Below, piece by piece: positions 17,149 to 25,939 of a DNA stretch of 64,000 nucleotides; position 1 is the stretch's first letter, and the number at the start of each line of letters is the position of its first letter. Position numbers and translations under genes: made by a program. This DNA is from Natronococcus sp. CG52 (GTDB lineage: Archaea; Halobacteriota; Halobacteria; Halobacteriales; Natrialbaceae). Below the pieces are notes generated by a model. The model had not been told where the DNA came from and ran no database searches. It saw only the letters and a program-made list of their open reading frames with translations. The stretch spans positions 806,001 through 870,000 of the forward strand of contig NZ_CP099391.1 in assembly GCF_023913515.1 (NCBI RefSeq). The letters are read 5' to 3'.

Positions 17149-19281
17149 TTACGGATCGATCCGCCGCCGTCCGGCCGCGGAGAGCGGGTTCGACACCTCG
17201 CTCGTCACGTACTCGTGGCGCTTGCCGCGAAGACGCATCGCGGTCAGCGCCTTGTGCGTCGTCGGCTCCGCGAACAGTGCGCGCTCGTCGCGCCGGATCC
17301 GATCGTCGGGAGCCGCCGCGTCGGCTCGGAGCGTCTCGAAGGCTCGTTCGCACCGGGCCTGGATCCGTTCCCAGCAGGCTCGCTCGTCGACGGGGAGTTC
17401 GTCGGCGATCGTCGCGACGAGTTCCGCGAGGTGGTTCTGGAAGAGCGCGTAGTACAACTTCCGGTAGAGGTCTCCCTCGCCGTCGGCGTCGACGTCCGAG
17501 TCCGGATACGGCTCGAGCGAGAGTCCGTGTTCGGCGAGCCGTTCCCGGTGCACTCGAATCCCGCCGAGATCGCGGACGAGGGTCGCGACCGGGCGCGCGT
17601 CCTCGACGTCGAAGACGATCAGGCTGTTCTGGAGGTGGCTCTCGACGGCGATGCCGTACACGCACAGCAGTCGGAGCTGCTCGGGGACGACGACGCGGGC
17701 GTACCGGTCGACGAACGCGAGCGCCGCGTCGGCGGTGTCGGCGGCGTCCGTCGTCTCTCCGTGCTGTTCGATCAGCTCGCGGACGAGGGGGCGGCCGGTG
17801 GTTGGCGCGTCGGCGACGAGACTCGAAGCGACGACCGGCGCCGATCCCTCGTCTACGAGCGGGTGAGTGGACGGATTCGTTCGGGCCAGCCCCGAGAGGT
17901 GTCGGGCGTCGTCGAACTCGTCGCCGCTCGGATGGGGTCCATCCGGCGGGTAGTAGCAGGTCGCCGCCGGCTCGGAGAGCAAGCCGAGCGTCTCGAGTGA
18001 CTCCCGTTCCTCGAGCGCTCGGACGACGTCGGTCACCTGCGGCCCGTTCGTCACGGCGTGGGGCGACAGCGTCCGGACGACGTTCGTCGTCTGGACGGGG
18101 ATCGCGAGCTTGAGGTGAGGAAGCGGTTTCCCTCCGGTGCGTTCGGTTTCGTGGGGAACTACCGTCCGGAGGTTGAGCTGCGGCGTCGCCGGCTGAGCGT
18201 AGTCCGGAATCGGGACGACCCGTCCGTCGGCCCGCTGACGAGCGTAGCGTTCTGGGATCGTCCGGTGGTACTGCAGCGGATGGACGGGGATGACAGCGTA
18301 TTCTTCGCGCGCGCGACCCGCTGGAATCGCGCGCTCGAGGGCGTCCTCGAGTCCCGCGAACGTCGCGTACAGTCGGTCGGTCAGCCGATCGGCGCCGTCC
18401 GCACGCGTCTCCAGGGCGTACTCCCTGTCGACGGCGACGAACCGAAGGTCGATTCGGTCGGTGAACTCCGGCGCGTAGGCGAGCCCGTCGGCGGCGTTCA
18501 TCCCCCGCCGGATCTTCCCGGCGGGATGGAACGGGTGACCGTCGGTGACGATCCGCTCGAATGCGGTGGCGGGATCGGCGGCCGAGACGCCGGTCTGAAT
18601 CGTCTCGAAGACCGAGTCGGTCGCTCCGGCGGTTCCGTCCCGAACGACCCGCGAGTGGACGCGGCCGGCCAGCCGCGCCAGCGCGAGGTTGGCGACGCTC
18701 TCGGCGACCTCCTCGCGGATCCGGGTGGCCTGGTCGGCGTCGCTGAACGCGCCTTCGCGCTCGAGGAGCGGGACGAGATCGACCGGGTGCGTGATCCGTT
18801 CGGCTCCGGTGGGAGTCGTCCTTGCCGACACTGTATCCGGCGACCACTGCTGGACCGGACCGATAAGCCGGAACCGGTCGTAGCCGCGTCTCGCCGCGAC
18901 CGGGATCACCAGAAGCGTCTCGGAGGCGGGAAACGAGAGGAGCGCGAGTCGACGACATCGGTCCGGTAGGGGTTCCGCGAGCGAGCGCAGTCGATCCGCG
19001 TCGAGGCCGTCGAACGGCGGCAGCTCCGCCGGAAGCTCGGAGAGAGCGGGTTCGACGAGGCGAGGCGTGGGGAGGCCCGCTGGTTTTCCTCGGAGGATGC
19101 CGTGGACGAATCGACGAAGGATGTCGCGTCGAGCGTCTTCGAGCGCCTCGAGATACGGAGCCTCCGCCGGCGTCTCGAGGTCGTGGGCTCGCGCGTAGTG
19201 GGTGGCCGCGCCGAACGCCTCCCGCTCCGCGCTCGTTCGGAGGCGTGCCGAACCCCGGTCTCGTCGGGTCGTTCTGTTCAT
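17149..19281 (-). CDS. IucA/IucC family NRPS-independent siderophore synthetase
   Basis: The 710-residue protein shows the NIS synthetase core: DGHPFHPAGKIRRGM (ATP and substrate region, about residue 250), YAVIPVHPLQYHRTIPERYA, KLAIPVQTTNVVRTLSPHAV, and a C-terminal palm with CVYGIAVESHLQNSLIVFD and FQNHLAELV. These enzymes adenylate a carboxylate (often citrate) and join it to an amine or alcohol to make a siderophore. A complete haloarchaeal pathway normally includes a decarboxylase, an aminotransferase, a hydroxylase and an acyltransferase; none is nearby. The upstream neighbour is a flavoprotein oxidoreductase. The family is clear; the product is not. Confidence 0.88.
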   Translation of the reverse strand: MNRTTRRDRGSARLRTSAEREAFGAATHYARAHDLETPAEAPYLEALEDARRDILRRFVHGILRGKPAGLPTPRLVEPALSELPAELPPFDGLDADRLRSLAEPLPDRCRRLALLSFPASETLLVIPVAARRGYDRFRLIGPVQQWSPDTVSARTTPTGAERITHPVDLVPLLEREGAFSDADQATRIREEVAESVANLALARLAGRVHSRVVRDGTAGATDSVFETIQTGVSAADPATAFERIVTDGHPFHPAGKIRRGMNAADGLAYAPEFTDRIDLRFVAVDREYALETRADGADRLTDRLYATFAGLEDALERAIPAGRAREEYAVIPVHPLQYHRTIPERYARQRADGRVVPIPDYAQPATPQLNLRTVVPHETERTGGKPLPHLKLAIPVQTTNVVRTLSPHAVTNGPQVTDVVRALEERESLETLGLLSEPAATCYYPPDGPHPSGDEFDDARHLSGLARTNPSTHPLVDEGSAPVVASSLVADAPTTGRPLVRELIEQHGETTDAADTADAALAFVDRYARVVVPEQLRLLCVYGIAVESHLQNSLIVFDVEDARPVATLVRDLGGIRVHRERLAEHGLSLEPYPDSDVDADGEGDLYRKLYYALFQNHLAELVATIADELPVDERACWERIQARCERAFETLRADAAAPDDRIRRDERALFAEPTTHKALTAMRLRGKRHEYVTSEVSNPLSAAGRRRIDP

Positions 19282-19371
19282 GGTCTCGTCGGTGATAGTG
19301 GACTCTCCATCGCGGTTCGTGATAACTCCCCGGGCCGGCGTGCCGGCGCAGGACGGCGGTTTGGACCGCGA

Positions 19372-20154
19372 TCAGTCCCGATCGACGCTCGGGTGCGTCG
19401 TCGGTCGTTCGTCCAGCGGCTCCGAAAGCGCCTCGAGCATCGTCTCTCGCGCCTTCTCGTCTCGAGCGCGCCGTTCGTCGTCGTCGATCTCCTCGCAGCC
19501 CGGGGGTACCTCGCGGCCGCGGCCGGTGAAGTACCCCTCCGGGACGACCCAGTCGTGGTAGAAGTTCGCGTCGGAGTCGTGAATCACCGCGAAGCCCACT
19601 TTCGCGCCGTGTCCGGCCGCGATGATCGCCTGGTGGGGCTCGTCCGCGATTCGGCCCGCGGCGTAGACGCCGTCGACCGCCGTCCGGCCGCCCTCGTCGA
19701 CGCTGACGAAGTGTTTGTTCCCGCGCTGTTTCCGGCCGACGTCGAGTGATTCGAGGAAGTCGCTGTTCGGCCAGGAGGCGGCGATCACCCGGCGGGCCTC
19801 GAGCGGATCGCCGCCCTCGGTTTCGAGGACGAATCCCTTCTCGAGGTCGGTGTCGTCGATCGGGTCGACGCTGGTCACCCGTCCGAGTTCCAACGCGGCA
19901 CCGGCGTTCCTGGCCTGCTCCCGAGTGAGCTGGAGGTAGTGTCGGGCGTCGATACCGTCCGGAAATCCGGGGTAGTTTTCGAGGCTGGCGTTGCGCTTGA
20001 GGATGGACCCGCCGGCGTCGCCGGACTGCGTCCGGCTGCTCGGGGGATTTCGTCCCCCGCTGTCGACGACCAGCGTCTCGAGCCCGGCGCGCGAAGTGAA
20101 AATCGAGGCGGCGAGGCCGGCCACGCCCCCACCGACGATACAGACGTCTCGCAT
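19372..20154 (-). CDS. Thioredoxin-reductase-like FAD-dependent oxidoreductase (short form)
   Basis: The 260-residue protein has the FAD-binding Rossmann motif VGGGVAGLAASIFTSRAGLE at its N-terminus and a second FAD contact GVYAAGRIADEPHQAIIAAG. It lacks the central NADPH domain and the CxxC redox pair of true thioredoxin reductase (normally about 310 residues). An acidic, charged tail follows residue 200. It starts 90 nt upstream of the siderophore synthetase on the same strand, so a role in iron or siderophore handling, such as ferric reduction, is a reasonable guess. Confidence 0.75.
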   Translation of the reverse strand: MRDVCIVGGGVAGLAASIFTSRAGLETLVVDSGGRNPPSSRTQSGDAGGSILKRNASLENYPGFPDGIDARHYLQLTREQARNAGAALELGRVTSVDPIDDTDLEKGFVLETEGGDPLEARRVIAASWPNSDFLESLDVGRKQRGNKHFVSVDEGGRTAVDGVYAAGRIADEPHQAIIAAGHGAKVGFAVIHDSDANFYHDWVVPEGYFTGRGREVPPGCEEIDDDERRARDEKARETMLEALSEPLDERPTTHPSVDRD

Positions 20155-20293
20155 ACGCGGTCGTTACCGCCGAGTCGTATAGAAGGTTGTCAACGCCGGG
20201 TGCCATTTCGCGTCGAGCCTCGACTTCCGTCCCGTCGGTGATCGTGAGTCTCCGGATGGTAATCCTTACTACCGGAGCCGGCGTACGTCGTCC

Positions 20294-20815
20294 GTGGACA
20301 GGATTCTGCTCAGTACGGTCGCTCACCGCCCTCCCGAGGAGGTGTTCCCGTACGTTCGATCGTTCGCCGACTACCCTCGATACTCGGAGCACCTGAAGGA
20401 CGTTCGCGTCCACGGCGACGGCGACGTCGGCTCCGTCTACGATCTGCGGCTCAGCTGGTGGAAACTCAACTACACCGCTCGTTCGAAGGTGACCGAGATC
20501 GACGCTCCGGCGTCGCTCGAGTGGCGACTGCTCAACAACGTCGACGCCCGAGGGGAGTGGCGCGTCGAGCCCGAACCCGAATCGGCGCCCGACGGCGTCG
20601 AGACGGCGAGTCGGATCTACTTCGAGGCGGTGTACGATCCGTACTCGGCGGACGAGAGCGCGCTCTCGCTGCCGCGGTTCGTCTCGCTGGACTGGGTCGT
20701 CGGGAAGGTCGAACCCCGAATCATCGACGAGGCCGAGACGGTGGTCCAGCGGCTGGTCGCGGATATCGAGGGCGAGCCCCGCGACGTGGAGTTGACGGTT
20801 CACGAGATGCCGTAA
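20294..20815 (+). CDS. SRPBCC (START/COQ10-like) family protein
   Basis: The 173-residue protein starts at GTG (MDRILLSTVAHRPPEEVFPY) and shows the helix-grip pattern of the SRPBCC superfamily. It has the typical FPYVRSFADYPRYSEHLKDV opening, a central strand set with GSVYDLRLSWWKLNYTARSK and WRLLNNVDARGEWRVEPEPE, and a long C-terminal helix (EAETVVQRLVADIEGE). Members bind hydrophobic ligands such as quinones or lipids. It diverges from the flavoprotein at 20154, and trkA follows about 100 nt later on the same strand. Confidence 0.8.
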   Translation: MDRILLSTVAHRPPEEVFPYVRSFADYPRYSEHLKDVRVHGDGDVGSVYDLRLSWWKLNYTARSKVTEIDAPASLEWRLLNNVDARGEWRVEPEPESAPDGVETASRIYFEAVYDPYSADESALSLPRFVSLDWVVGKVEPRIIDEAETVVQRLVADIEGEPRDVELTVHEMP

Positions 20816-20918
20816 GCGGTTCGACCGTTCCTCACGAGGCGAATGCACTTTTCCCTCGGTACCGTACTACGGGTGTGACGCAACTCGATGCACAGCTACG
20901 ACTGCGGGTGACACGCTC

Positions 20919-22256
20919 GTGTACGTAATCGTCGTCGGTGCGGGTGAGGTCGGGTCGAACATCGCCGAGAGCCTCGACGACGATCACGAGGTCGTCGTGA
21001 TCGACACGGACGAGGATCGTATCGAGGAGATCACCTACTCTCACGACGTGCTGGCGGTCGAGGGCGACGGGACTTCGATCGAGACGCTCGAGGAGGCGGG
21101 GATCGAGGACGCGGATATGGTCATCGCGAGCACCGACGTCGACGAGACGAACATCGTTATCTGCGGGGCCGCGAAGGCGATCGACGACCCGTTCACCATC
21201 GCTCGGATCAAGAAGACCAAGCTGTTGCGGACCTGGGAACGGTCGGAGAGGGCCTTCGGCGTCGACTTCATGGTCTGTACCGACCTCCATACGGCAGAGA
21301 CGATCGTCCGGATCGCCGGGCTACCGAACGCACACGACGTCGAAACCTTCGCGAACGGAGTCGTTCACATGGCGGAGTTTACCGTCGGATCCGAGAGCCC
21401 GGTCACCGGCCAGACCGTCTCGGAGGCCGACCAGTTCGAGTCGCTCACCTTCGCGGCGCTGTTTCGCGGCGACGAGGTCGTCGTTCCGAGAGGCGAGACG
21501 CGCCTCCGGGAGGGCGATCGGGTCGTCGTCATCGGTTCCCGGCGGAGTGTCCGCGGGTTCGCCAACGTGTTGACGCCCGAACCGGTACTCGAGGACGCTG
21601 ACGACATCGTCATCGTCGGCGGGAGCGAGATCGGTTATCAGACGGCCCGGCTATTCGAGGCCGAGGGGATCGAACCGCGGCTGATCGAACACGACCCCGA
21701 TCGGGCGCGGGAACTGGCCGAGGAACTCCCGGAAACGCTCGTCTTCGAGAGCGACGCCACCGACGTCGACTTCCTCGTTCGCGAACACGTCGACGAGTCG
21801 GACATCGTCGTCGCCGCCCTGAACAGCGACGAGCGCAACCTCCTCGTGGCGCTGCTCGCGAAACGGATCGGGGCCAAGCGGACGATCGGCGTCGTCGAGT
21901 CCGCCAGACACGTCGATCTCTTCGAGACGGTCGGGATCGACGTCGCGGTCAACCCGCGGCTCGTGACGGCCGAGGAGATCACTCGCTTCACCCGCGAGTA
22001 CCGAACGGAGAACGTCGCCATGCTCGAGCACGACCGCGCGGAGGTCCTCGAGATCGAGATCGGCGTGGAGAGCATGCTCGCTGGAAACCGCATCCGTGAC
22101 GTGATAGCGAACCTTCCGGACGGCGTCGTCGTCGGCGCGATCACTCGCGACGGGGAGTTGATCACGCCGCGCGGCGAGACGGTCGTCGAACGCGGCGATC
22201 ACGTAATCGTCTTCGTCGAGACCGCGGCGCTCGACGAGGTTACGGCGGCCCTGTAG
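20919..22256 (+). CDS. trkA: Trk potassium transport regulatory NAD-binding protein TrkA
   Basis: The 445-residue peripheral membrane protein has two TrkA-N (RCK) nucleotide-binding domains, starting VIVVGAGEVGSNIAESL (residue 3) and IVIVGGSEIGYQTARLF (about residue 230). Each is followed by a TrkA-C domain ending in ..GDRVVVIG and ..GDHVIVFVE. It gates TrkH-type potassium channels in response to nucleotides, important for salt-in osmotic balance in haloarchaea. The GTG start gives the exact expected N-terminus. No trkH is visible in the window. Confidence 0.95.
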   Translation: MYVIVVGAGEVGSNIAESLDDDHEVVVIDTDEDRIEEITYSHDVLAVEGDGTSIETLEEAGIEDADMVIASTDVDETNIVICGAAKAIDDPFTIARIKKTKLLRTWERSERAFGVDFMVCTDLHTAETIVRIAGLPNAHDVETFANGVVHMAEFTVGSESPVTGQTVSEADQFESLTFAALFRGDEVVVPRGETRLREGDRVVVIGSRRSVRGFANVLTPEPVLEDADDIVIVGGSEIGYQTARLFEAEGIEPRLIEHDPDRARELAEELPETLVFESDATDVDFLVREHVDESDIVVAALNSDERNLLVALLAKRIGAKRTIGVVESARHVDLFETVGIDVAVNPRLVTAEEITRFTREYRTENVAMLEHDRAEVLEIEIGVESMLAGNRIRDVIANLPDGVVVGAITRDGELITPRGETVVERGDHVIVFVETAALDEVTAAL

Positions 22257-22299
22257 CCCAGCCGCCTCCTCTGGAGAGCGCGTCATACTCTCGGGGAAC

Positions 22300-22309
22300 T
22301 ATATAAAAA
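22300..22309 (+). promoter_or_regulatory. TATA box upstream of the response-regulator unit
   Basis: TATATAAAAA is a strong archaeal TATA element. It predicts transcription starting near 22330, about 30 nt before the ATG of the small ORF at 22362. It lies after the trkA stop, so the response regulator probably has its own promoter. Confidence 0.55.
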
Positions 22310-22361
22310 CGTTACATAGGTAGTCACCATCCTCACTTACCCCAGTCTCGTCCGAACTGGT

Positions 22362-22478
22362 ATGGAACACCCGAGCCAGCCACAGCCGACGATTCACGAG
22401 CAAGGCTACGACGATCCCGCCGTTAGGGGTCCGCGTACGGCACTCGTCGACCGGCAGGCCACGCACGCGAGGCGATGA
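22362..22478 (+). CDS. Possible 38-residue leader ORF coupled to the response regulator
   Basis: A short frame (MEHPSQPQPTIHEQGYDD...ATHARR) lies between the TATA box at 22300 and the response regulator. Its TGA overlaps the next ATG as ATGA, the arrangement used for translational coupling. No domain is recognisable. Position relative to the promoter favours translation, but the peptide may be a chance frame. Confidence 0.35.
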   Translation: MEHPSQPQPTIHEQGYDDPAVRGPRTALVDRQATHARR

Positions 22479-22954
22479 ACGATCGCGACGCGTCGGCTCG
22501 CGAACCCGATTCGTCGGACGGGGAGCGAACCGACGACGCCGACATCCTCCTCGTCGAAGACAATCCCGGCGATATCAGGTTACTCCGGGAGGCCCTCGAC
22601 GTTACCGAGATCCCACACCGACTCCACGTCGTCACCGACGGGAACGACGCGCTCGACTTCATCTACCGGCGAGACGGGTTCGAGGACGCCTCGCAACCGG
22701 ATCTGATCCTCCTCGATCTGAACCTTCCCCAGACCGACGGTCACGAGGTCCTGAACGAACTGAAATCTGATCCGGAACACGGTCGGATCCCGGTTATCGT
22801 TCTCTCGAGTTCGAGCGAGGAAGGGGATATTCGACGAGCCTACGCGGCGGGAGCGAACGCTTACCTGACGAAACCCGTCGATCCGAACGAACTCGTCGAT
22901 CGGGTCGAACTGATCGAGACGTTCTGGTTCTCGGTCGCTCGCCTGCCGGATTAG
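22475..22954 (+). CDS. Single-domain response regulator (CheY/Rcp1-like)
   Basis: The 159-residue protein is a receiver domain with a 25-residue acidic N-terminal tail. It shows ILLVEDNPGDIRLLREAL (acidic pocket), the phospho-acceptor aspartate in LILLDLNLPQTDGHEVL, the threonine/serine position in VIVLSSSSEEGD, and the conserved lysine in AYLTKPVDPNELVDRV. The longer loop FIYRRDGFEDASQPD marks the Rcp1-like group that pairs with phytochrome- or PAS-type histidine kinases. No output domain is present. The large kinase at 46546-49614 is a possible but distant partner. Confidence 0.93.
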   Translation: MNDRDASAREPDSSDGERTDDADILLVEDNPGDIRLLREALDVTEIPHRLHVVTDGNDALDFIYRRDGFEDASQPDLILLDLNLPQTDGHEVLNELKSDPEHGRIPVIVLSSSSEEGDIRRAYAAGANAYLTKPVDPNELVDRVELIETFWFSVARLPD

Positions 22955-22984
22955 TCGGATTCCGTTCTCGAGTCCACTGCGAGA

Positions 22985-24052
22985 TTACAGCGTGTACTCG
23001 TGGTCACCGTCCTCGGTCGCGAGGAACGCCTCGAGGAGGTCGATCGTGGCTGCGACGTCGTCGACGTGAGCGGTCTCGGTCACGGTGTGGAGATACCGGG
23101 TCGGAACCGAAATCGCCCCCACGGGCTTCGCTCCGGCGGTGTTCTGGAAGCCGGCGGTGTCGGTGCCGCCGGCCGGCATGATCTCGAGCTGGTAGTCGAT
23201 CTCTTCGCTCTCGGCGACGGCCTTCAGCCGCCGGTGGACCTTCGGGTTCGTGATGACGCTCGAGTCCTTGAGTTTGATCGCGGTGCCCTCGCCGAGGTCG
23301 GTCACGTGTTCGCCGTCGTCGAAACCGGGAACGTCGTTGGCGATGGTGACGTCGAGCGCGATCGCGAGGTCGGGGTCGACGTCGACGCCGAGCGCGTTCG
23401 CGCCGCGCAGGCCGACCTCCTCCTGGACCGTCGCGCAGAAGTGGATCGTGACGTCGGGATCCTCGAGCCGGCGGGCGGCCTCGAGCATCGCGAACAGGCA
23501 GACGCGGTCGTCGAGCGCCTTTCCGGTGATCGTCTCGCCGACGCGTTCGGTCGTCTGGTCCATCGTGACGAGGTCCCCGCGGGAGATCCGCACGGTCGCC
23601 TCCTCGTAGGGGAGGCCGACGTCGACGGCGACGTCCTCCACCTCGGGCGTCTTCTCTCGCTCCTCGTCGTCTAACGTGTGTGGCGGCGGCGAGCCGATTA
23701 CGCCGGGAATGTCGCCGTCTTCGGTGTGGATCGACACGCGCTGGGCCTTGAGGACGCGGGCGTCCCAGCCGCCGAGGGCGTCGAGTTCGACGAAACCGAA
23801 GCCGTCGTCGCTGCCCCGGACGTGACGAACCATGAAACCGATCTCGTCCATGTGGGCGGCGACGGCGACCGAGTAGTCGGAATCGCCCTCGAGCGTCCCC
23901 ACTACGTTCCCCATCGCGTCGGTGCGAACGCGGTCGACGTTCTCTTCGAACTCCCGGACGACGAGTTCGCGGATGCGGTCCTCGTAGCCGGGAACGCCGC
24001 TCGTCTCGGTAAGTTCCTCGAGAAGATCGGTATCGAACGAAACGGGTGTCAT
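22985..24052 (-). CDS. M42 family metallopeptidase (TET-like aminopeptidase)
   Basis: The 355-residue enzyme has the M42 dinuclear metal-site pattern: VAVAAHMDEIGFMVRHV (metal His), GKALDDRVCLFAMLEA (bridging Asp), CATVQEEVGLRGANAL (catalytic Glu-Glu), ALDVTIANDVP (metal Asp) and SVPTRYLHTVTETAHVDDV (metal His). Family members form large tetrahedral particles that trim peptides released by the proteasome. ATG at 24052 gives the usual MTPVSFDTDLLEELTETSGV start; an extension to 24118 would add 22 atypical residues. Confidence 0.92.
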   Translation of the reverse strand: MTPVSFDTDLLEELTETSGVPGYEDRIRELVVREFEENVDRVRTDAMGNVVGTLEGDSDYSVAVAAHMDEIGFMVRHVRGSDDGFGFVELDALGGWDARVLKAQRVSIHTEDGDIPGVIGSPPPHTLDDEEREKTPEVEDVAVDVGLPYEEATVRISRGDLVTMDQTTERVGETITGKALDDRVCLFAMLEAARRLEDPDVTIHFCATVQEEVGLRGANALGVDVDPDLAIALDVTIANDVPGFDDGEHVTDLGEGTAIKLKDSSVITNPKVHRRLKAVAESEEIDYQLEIMPAGGTDTAGFQNTAGAKPVGAISVPTRYLHTVTETAHVDDVAATIDLLEAFLATEDGDHEYTL

Positions 24053-24215
24053 GGTCTCACGTGCGATCGAGAGTGTCATAAACGCGTGGAAACTCGTCGG
24101 GGACTTCCGAGAATACACTCGGCACGGAGTAAATTCACGGGTTCTGGCGTCTGTCGCGGCCGGCGTTGAGATATTAACCGCGGGGTATTAACGGATCCAC
24201 CTGCAAGGAGTGTGT

Positions 24216-25385
24216 ATGCATGACGTACGTGTCGCAGGCGCCGGACTGACCGCGTTCGGGCACAGTCCCGAGCGGACGAGCCGGGACCTATTCTCGGAGG
24301 CGACTATCGCCGCCTTCGATGACGGCGGTGTTTCCAGGGAGGACGTCGACGCGCTTCTCTACGGCAACTTCATGGGAGAGCTGTCGGAACACCAGGGCCA
24401 CCACGGCCCGCTGATGGCGGAGGCTGCGGGCGTCCAGGCGCCGGCGACCCGCTACGAGTCGGCCTGCGCCTCGAGCGGTACCGCCGTTCGCGACGCCGTA
24501 ATGCGGATCCGCAACGGCGAGGACGACGTCGTCCTCGTCGGCGGCGCCGAACGGATGACCAACCTCGGAACGGCGGGCGCGACCGAGGCGCTCGCGATCG
24601 CCGCCGACGACCTCTGGGAGGTCCGCGCCGGGATGACGTTCCCCGGCGCCTACGCGCTGATGGCCCAGGCGTACTTCGACGAGTACGGCGGCGAGCACGA
24701 GGATCTGGCCCACATCGCCGTCAAGAACCACGAGAACGCCCTCACCAACGAGAAGGCCCAGTACCAGAGCGCGATCGAGGTAGCGGACGTGCTCGAGGCG
24801 CCGCCGGTCTCGGAGCCGCTCGGTCTCTACGACTCCTGTCCGATCTCGGACGGCGCCGCCGCGGTCGTTCTCGTCAGCGACGAGTACGCGGCGGAACACG
24901 GTCTCGACGCACCGGTTTCGATCTCGGGGACGGGCCAGGGCGGCGACCGGATGGCGCTACACGACCGCGAGTTCCTCGCTCGCTCCCCTGCCGCCCGCGA
25001 CGCCGGCGAGGAGGCGTACGCTGACGCCGGAATCGACGCCGGCGACGTCGACGTCGCCGAGGTCCACGACTGCTTTACCATCGCCGAGGTGCTCGCGATC
25101 GAGGCGCTCGACCTCGAGTCCGTCGGCGAGGGAATCTCGGCGGCCCGCGACGGACGGACGACCGCAGACGGCGAGACGCCGGTCAACCTCTCGGGCGGCC
25201 TCAAGGCGAAGGGACACCCCGTCGGCGCGACCGGCGCCTCCCAGATCGCCGAACTCGCCGCGCTCCTGTCGGGCGACCACCCCAACAGCGAGTTCGTCCC
25301 GGACGCGACGACCGGCGTCGCCCACAACGCGGGTGGCACCGTCGCGAGTGCGACGGTTCACGTCCTGGAGGTGAGCGATCAATGA
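24216..25385 (+). CDS. Thiolase-domain protein (acetyl-CoA acetyltransferase-like)
   Basis: The 389-residue protein has thiolase motifs: active-site Cys84 in RYESACASSGTAVRDAV, an HDCFTIAE loop, GGLKAKGHPVGATGASQI and the final AHNAGGTVAS. The archaeal SCP-x-like form usually works in complex with a DUF35 partner, which is encoded immediately downstream with an ATGA overlap. In archaea such pairs supply acetoacetyl-CoA for the mevalonate pathway or act in fatty-acid metabolism; no HMG-CoA synthase lies beside it here. AAGGAG lies about 5 nt before ATG 24216 and supports this start. Confidence 0.9.
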   Translation: MHDVRVAGAGLTAFGHSPERTSRDLFSEATIAAFDDGGVSREDVDALLYGNFMGELSEHQGHHGPLMAEAAGVQAPATRYESACASSGTAVRDAVMRIRNGEDDVVLVGGAERMTNLGTAGATEALAIAADDLWEVRAGMTFPGAYALMAQAYFDEYGGEHEDLAHIAVKNHENALTNEKAQYQSAIEVADVLEAPPVSEPLGLYDSCPISDGAAAVVLVSDEYAAEHGLDAPVSISGTGQGGDRMALHDREFLARSPAARDAGEEAYADAGIDAGDVDVAEVHDCFTIAEVLAIEALDLESVGEGISAARDGRTTADGETPVNLSGGLKAKGHPVGATGASQIAELAALLSGDHPNSEFVPDATTGVAHNAGGTVASATVHVLEVSDQ

Positions 25386-25777
25386 GCGACGACGAGTCCG
25401 AAGTTCAGGACGCCGGCTTCGACGAGTGGCTCGACGCCGCCGAAGCGGACGAGGCGTACGCCCTCGAGTGTCCGAACGATCACGGCTCGCTCCCGCCGCG
25501 TCGCGTCTGTCCCGAGTGCGGCGCGACGGAGCTCGAGGAGGTTCCGCTGCCCGGCACCGGCGAGATCGAGACGTTCACCGTCACGCACGTCCCGACGCCG
25601 GCGTTCGAGGAAGACGCACCGTACGCGACGGCTGTCGCACGCTTCGGTCCCGTCCGGGTGACCGGACAGGTCGTCGGCGTCAACCTCGAGACGGTCGAGA
25701 ACGGGCTCGAAGTCGAACTCGAGATCACGGTTTCGGAGACGACCGGCGAGCGCGTTCTCGGATTCAGCCCGATCTGA
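25382..25777 (+). CDS. DUF35 zinc-ribbon/OB-fold acyl-CoA-binding partner of the thiolase
   Basis: The 131-residue protein has an N-terminal rubredoxin-like ribbon (ECPNDHGSLPPRRVCPECGA, about residues 29-48) and a C-terminal OB-fold (EIETFTVTHVPTPAFEEDAP ... VRVTGQVVGVNLETVENGLE). In the first knuckle the second cysteine is replaced by CPNDH, so zinc binding may be altered. DUF35 proteins bridge thiolase and HMG-CoA synthase in archaeal complexes. Its ATG overlaps the thiolase stop. Confidence 0.88.
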   Translation: MSDDESEVQDAGFDEWLDAAEADEAYALECPNDHGSLPPRRVCPECGATELEEVPLPGTGEIETFTVTHVPTPAFEEDAPYATAVARFGPVRVTGQVVGVNLETVENGLEVELEITVSETTGERVLGFSPI

Positions 25778-25939
25778 AGTCACGTCCGCCCGCGTTCTCG
25801 ACCGGCAGCGAGACGGTGTACGACCGCCGTCCAAACGTTCCACTAGTCTCAGGACCCAGGAGATCGATAGCGAAGCCGCAATCGTCACGTCGGTCGGCGG
25901 GCGTCTCCGTGTACTCTCGGAAGAACGGGTCTCTTAGAA

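Noticed and set aside
17054-20848. Very long open frame (about 1260 codons) on the minus strand through the siderophore synthetase and flavoprotein
   Set aside because: It is a shadow frame: arginine/proline-rich product with no domains, while the two real genes in another frame have clear motifs and acidic composition.
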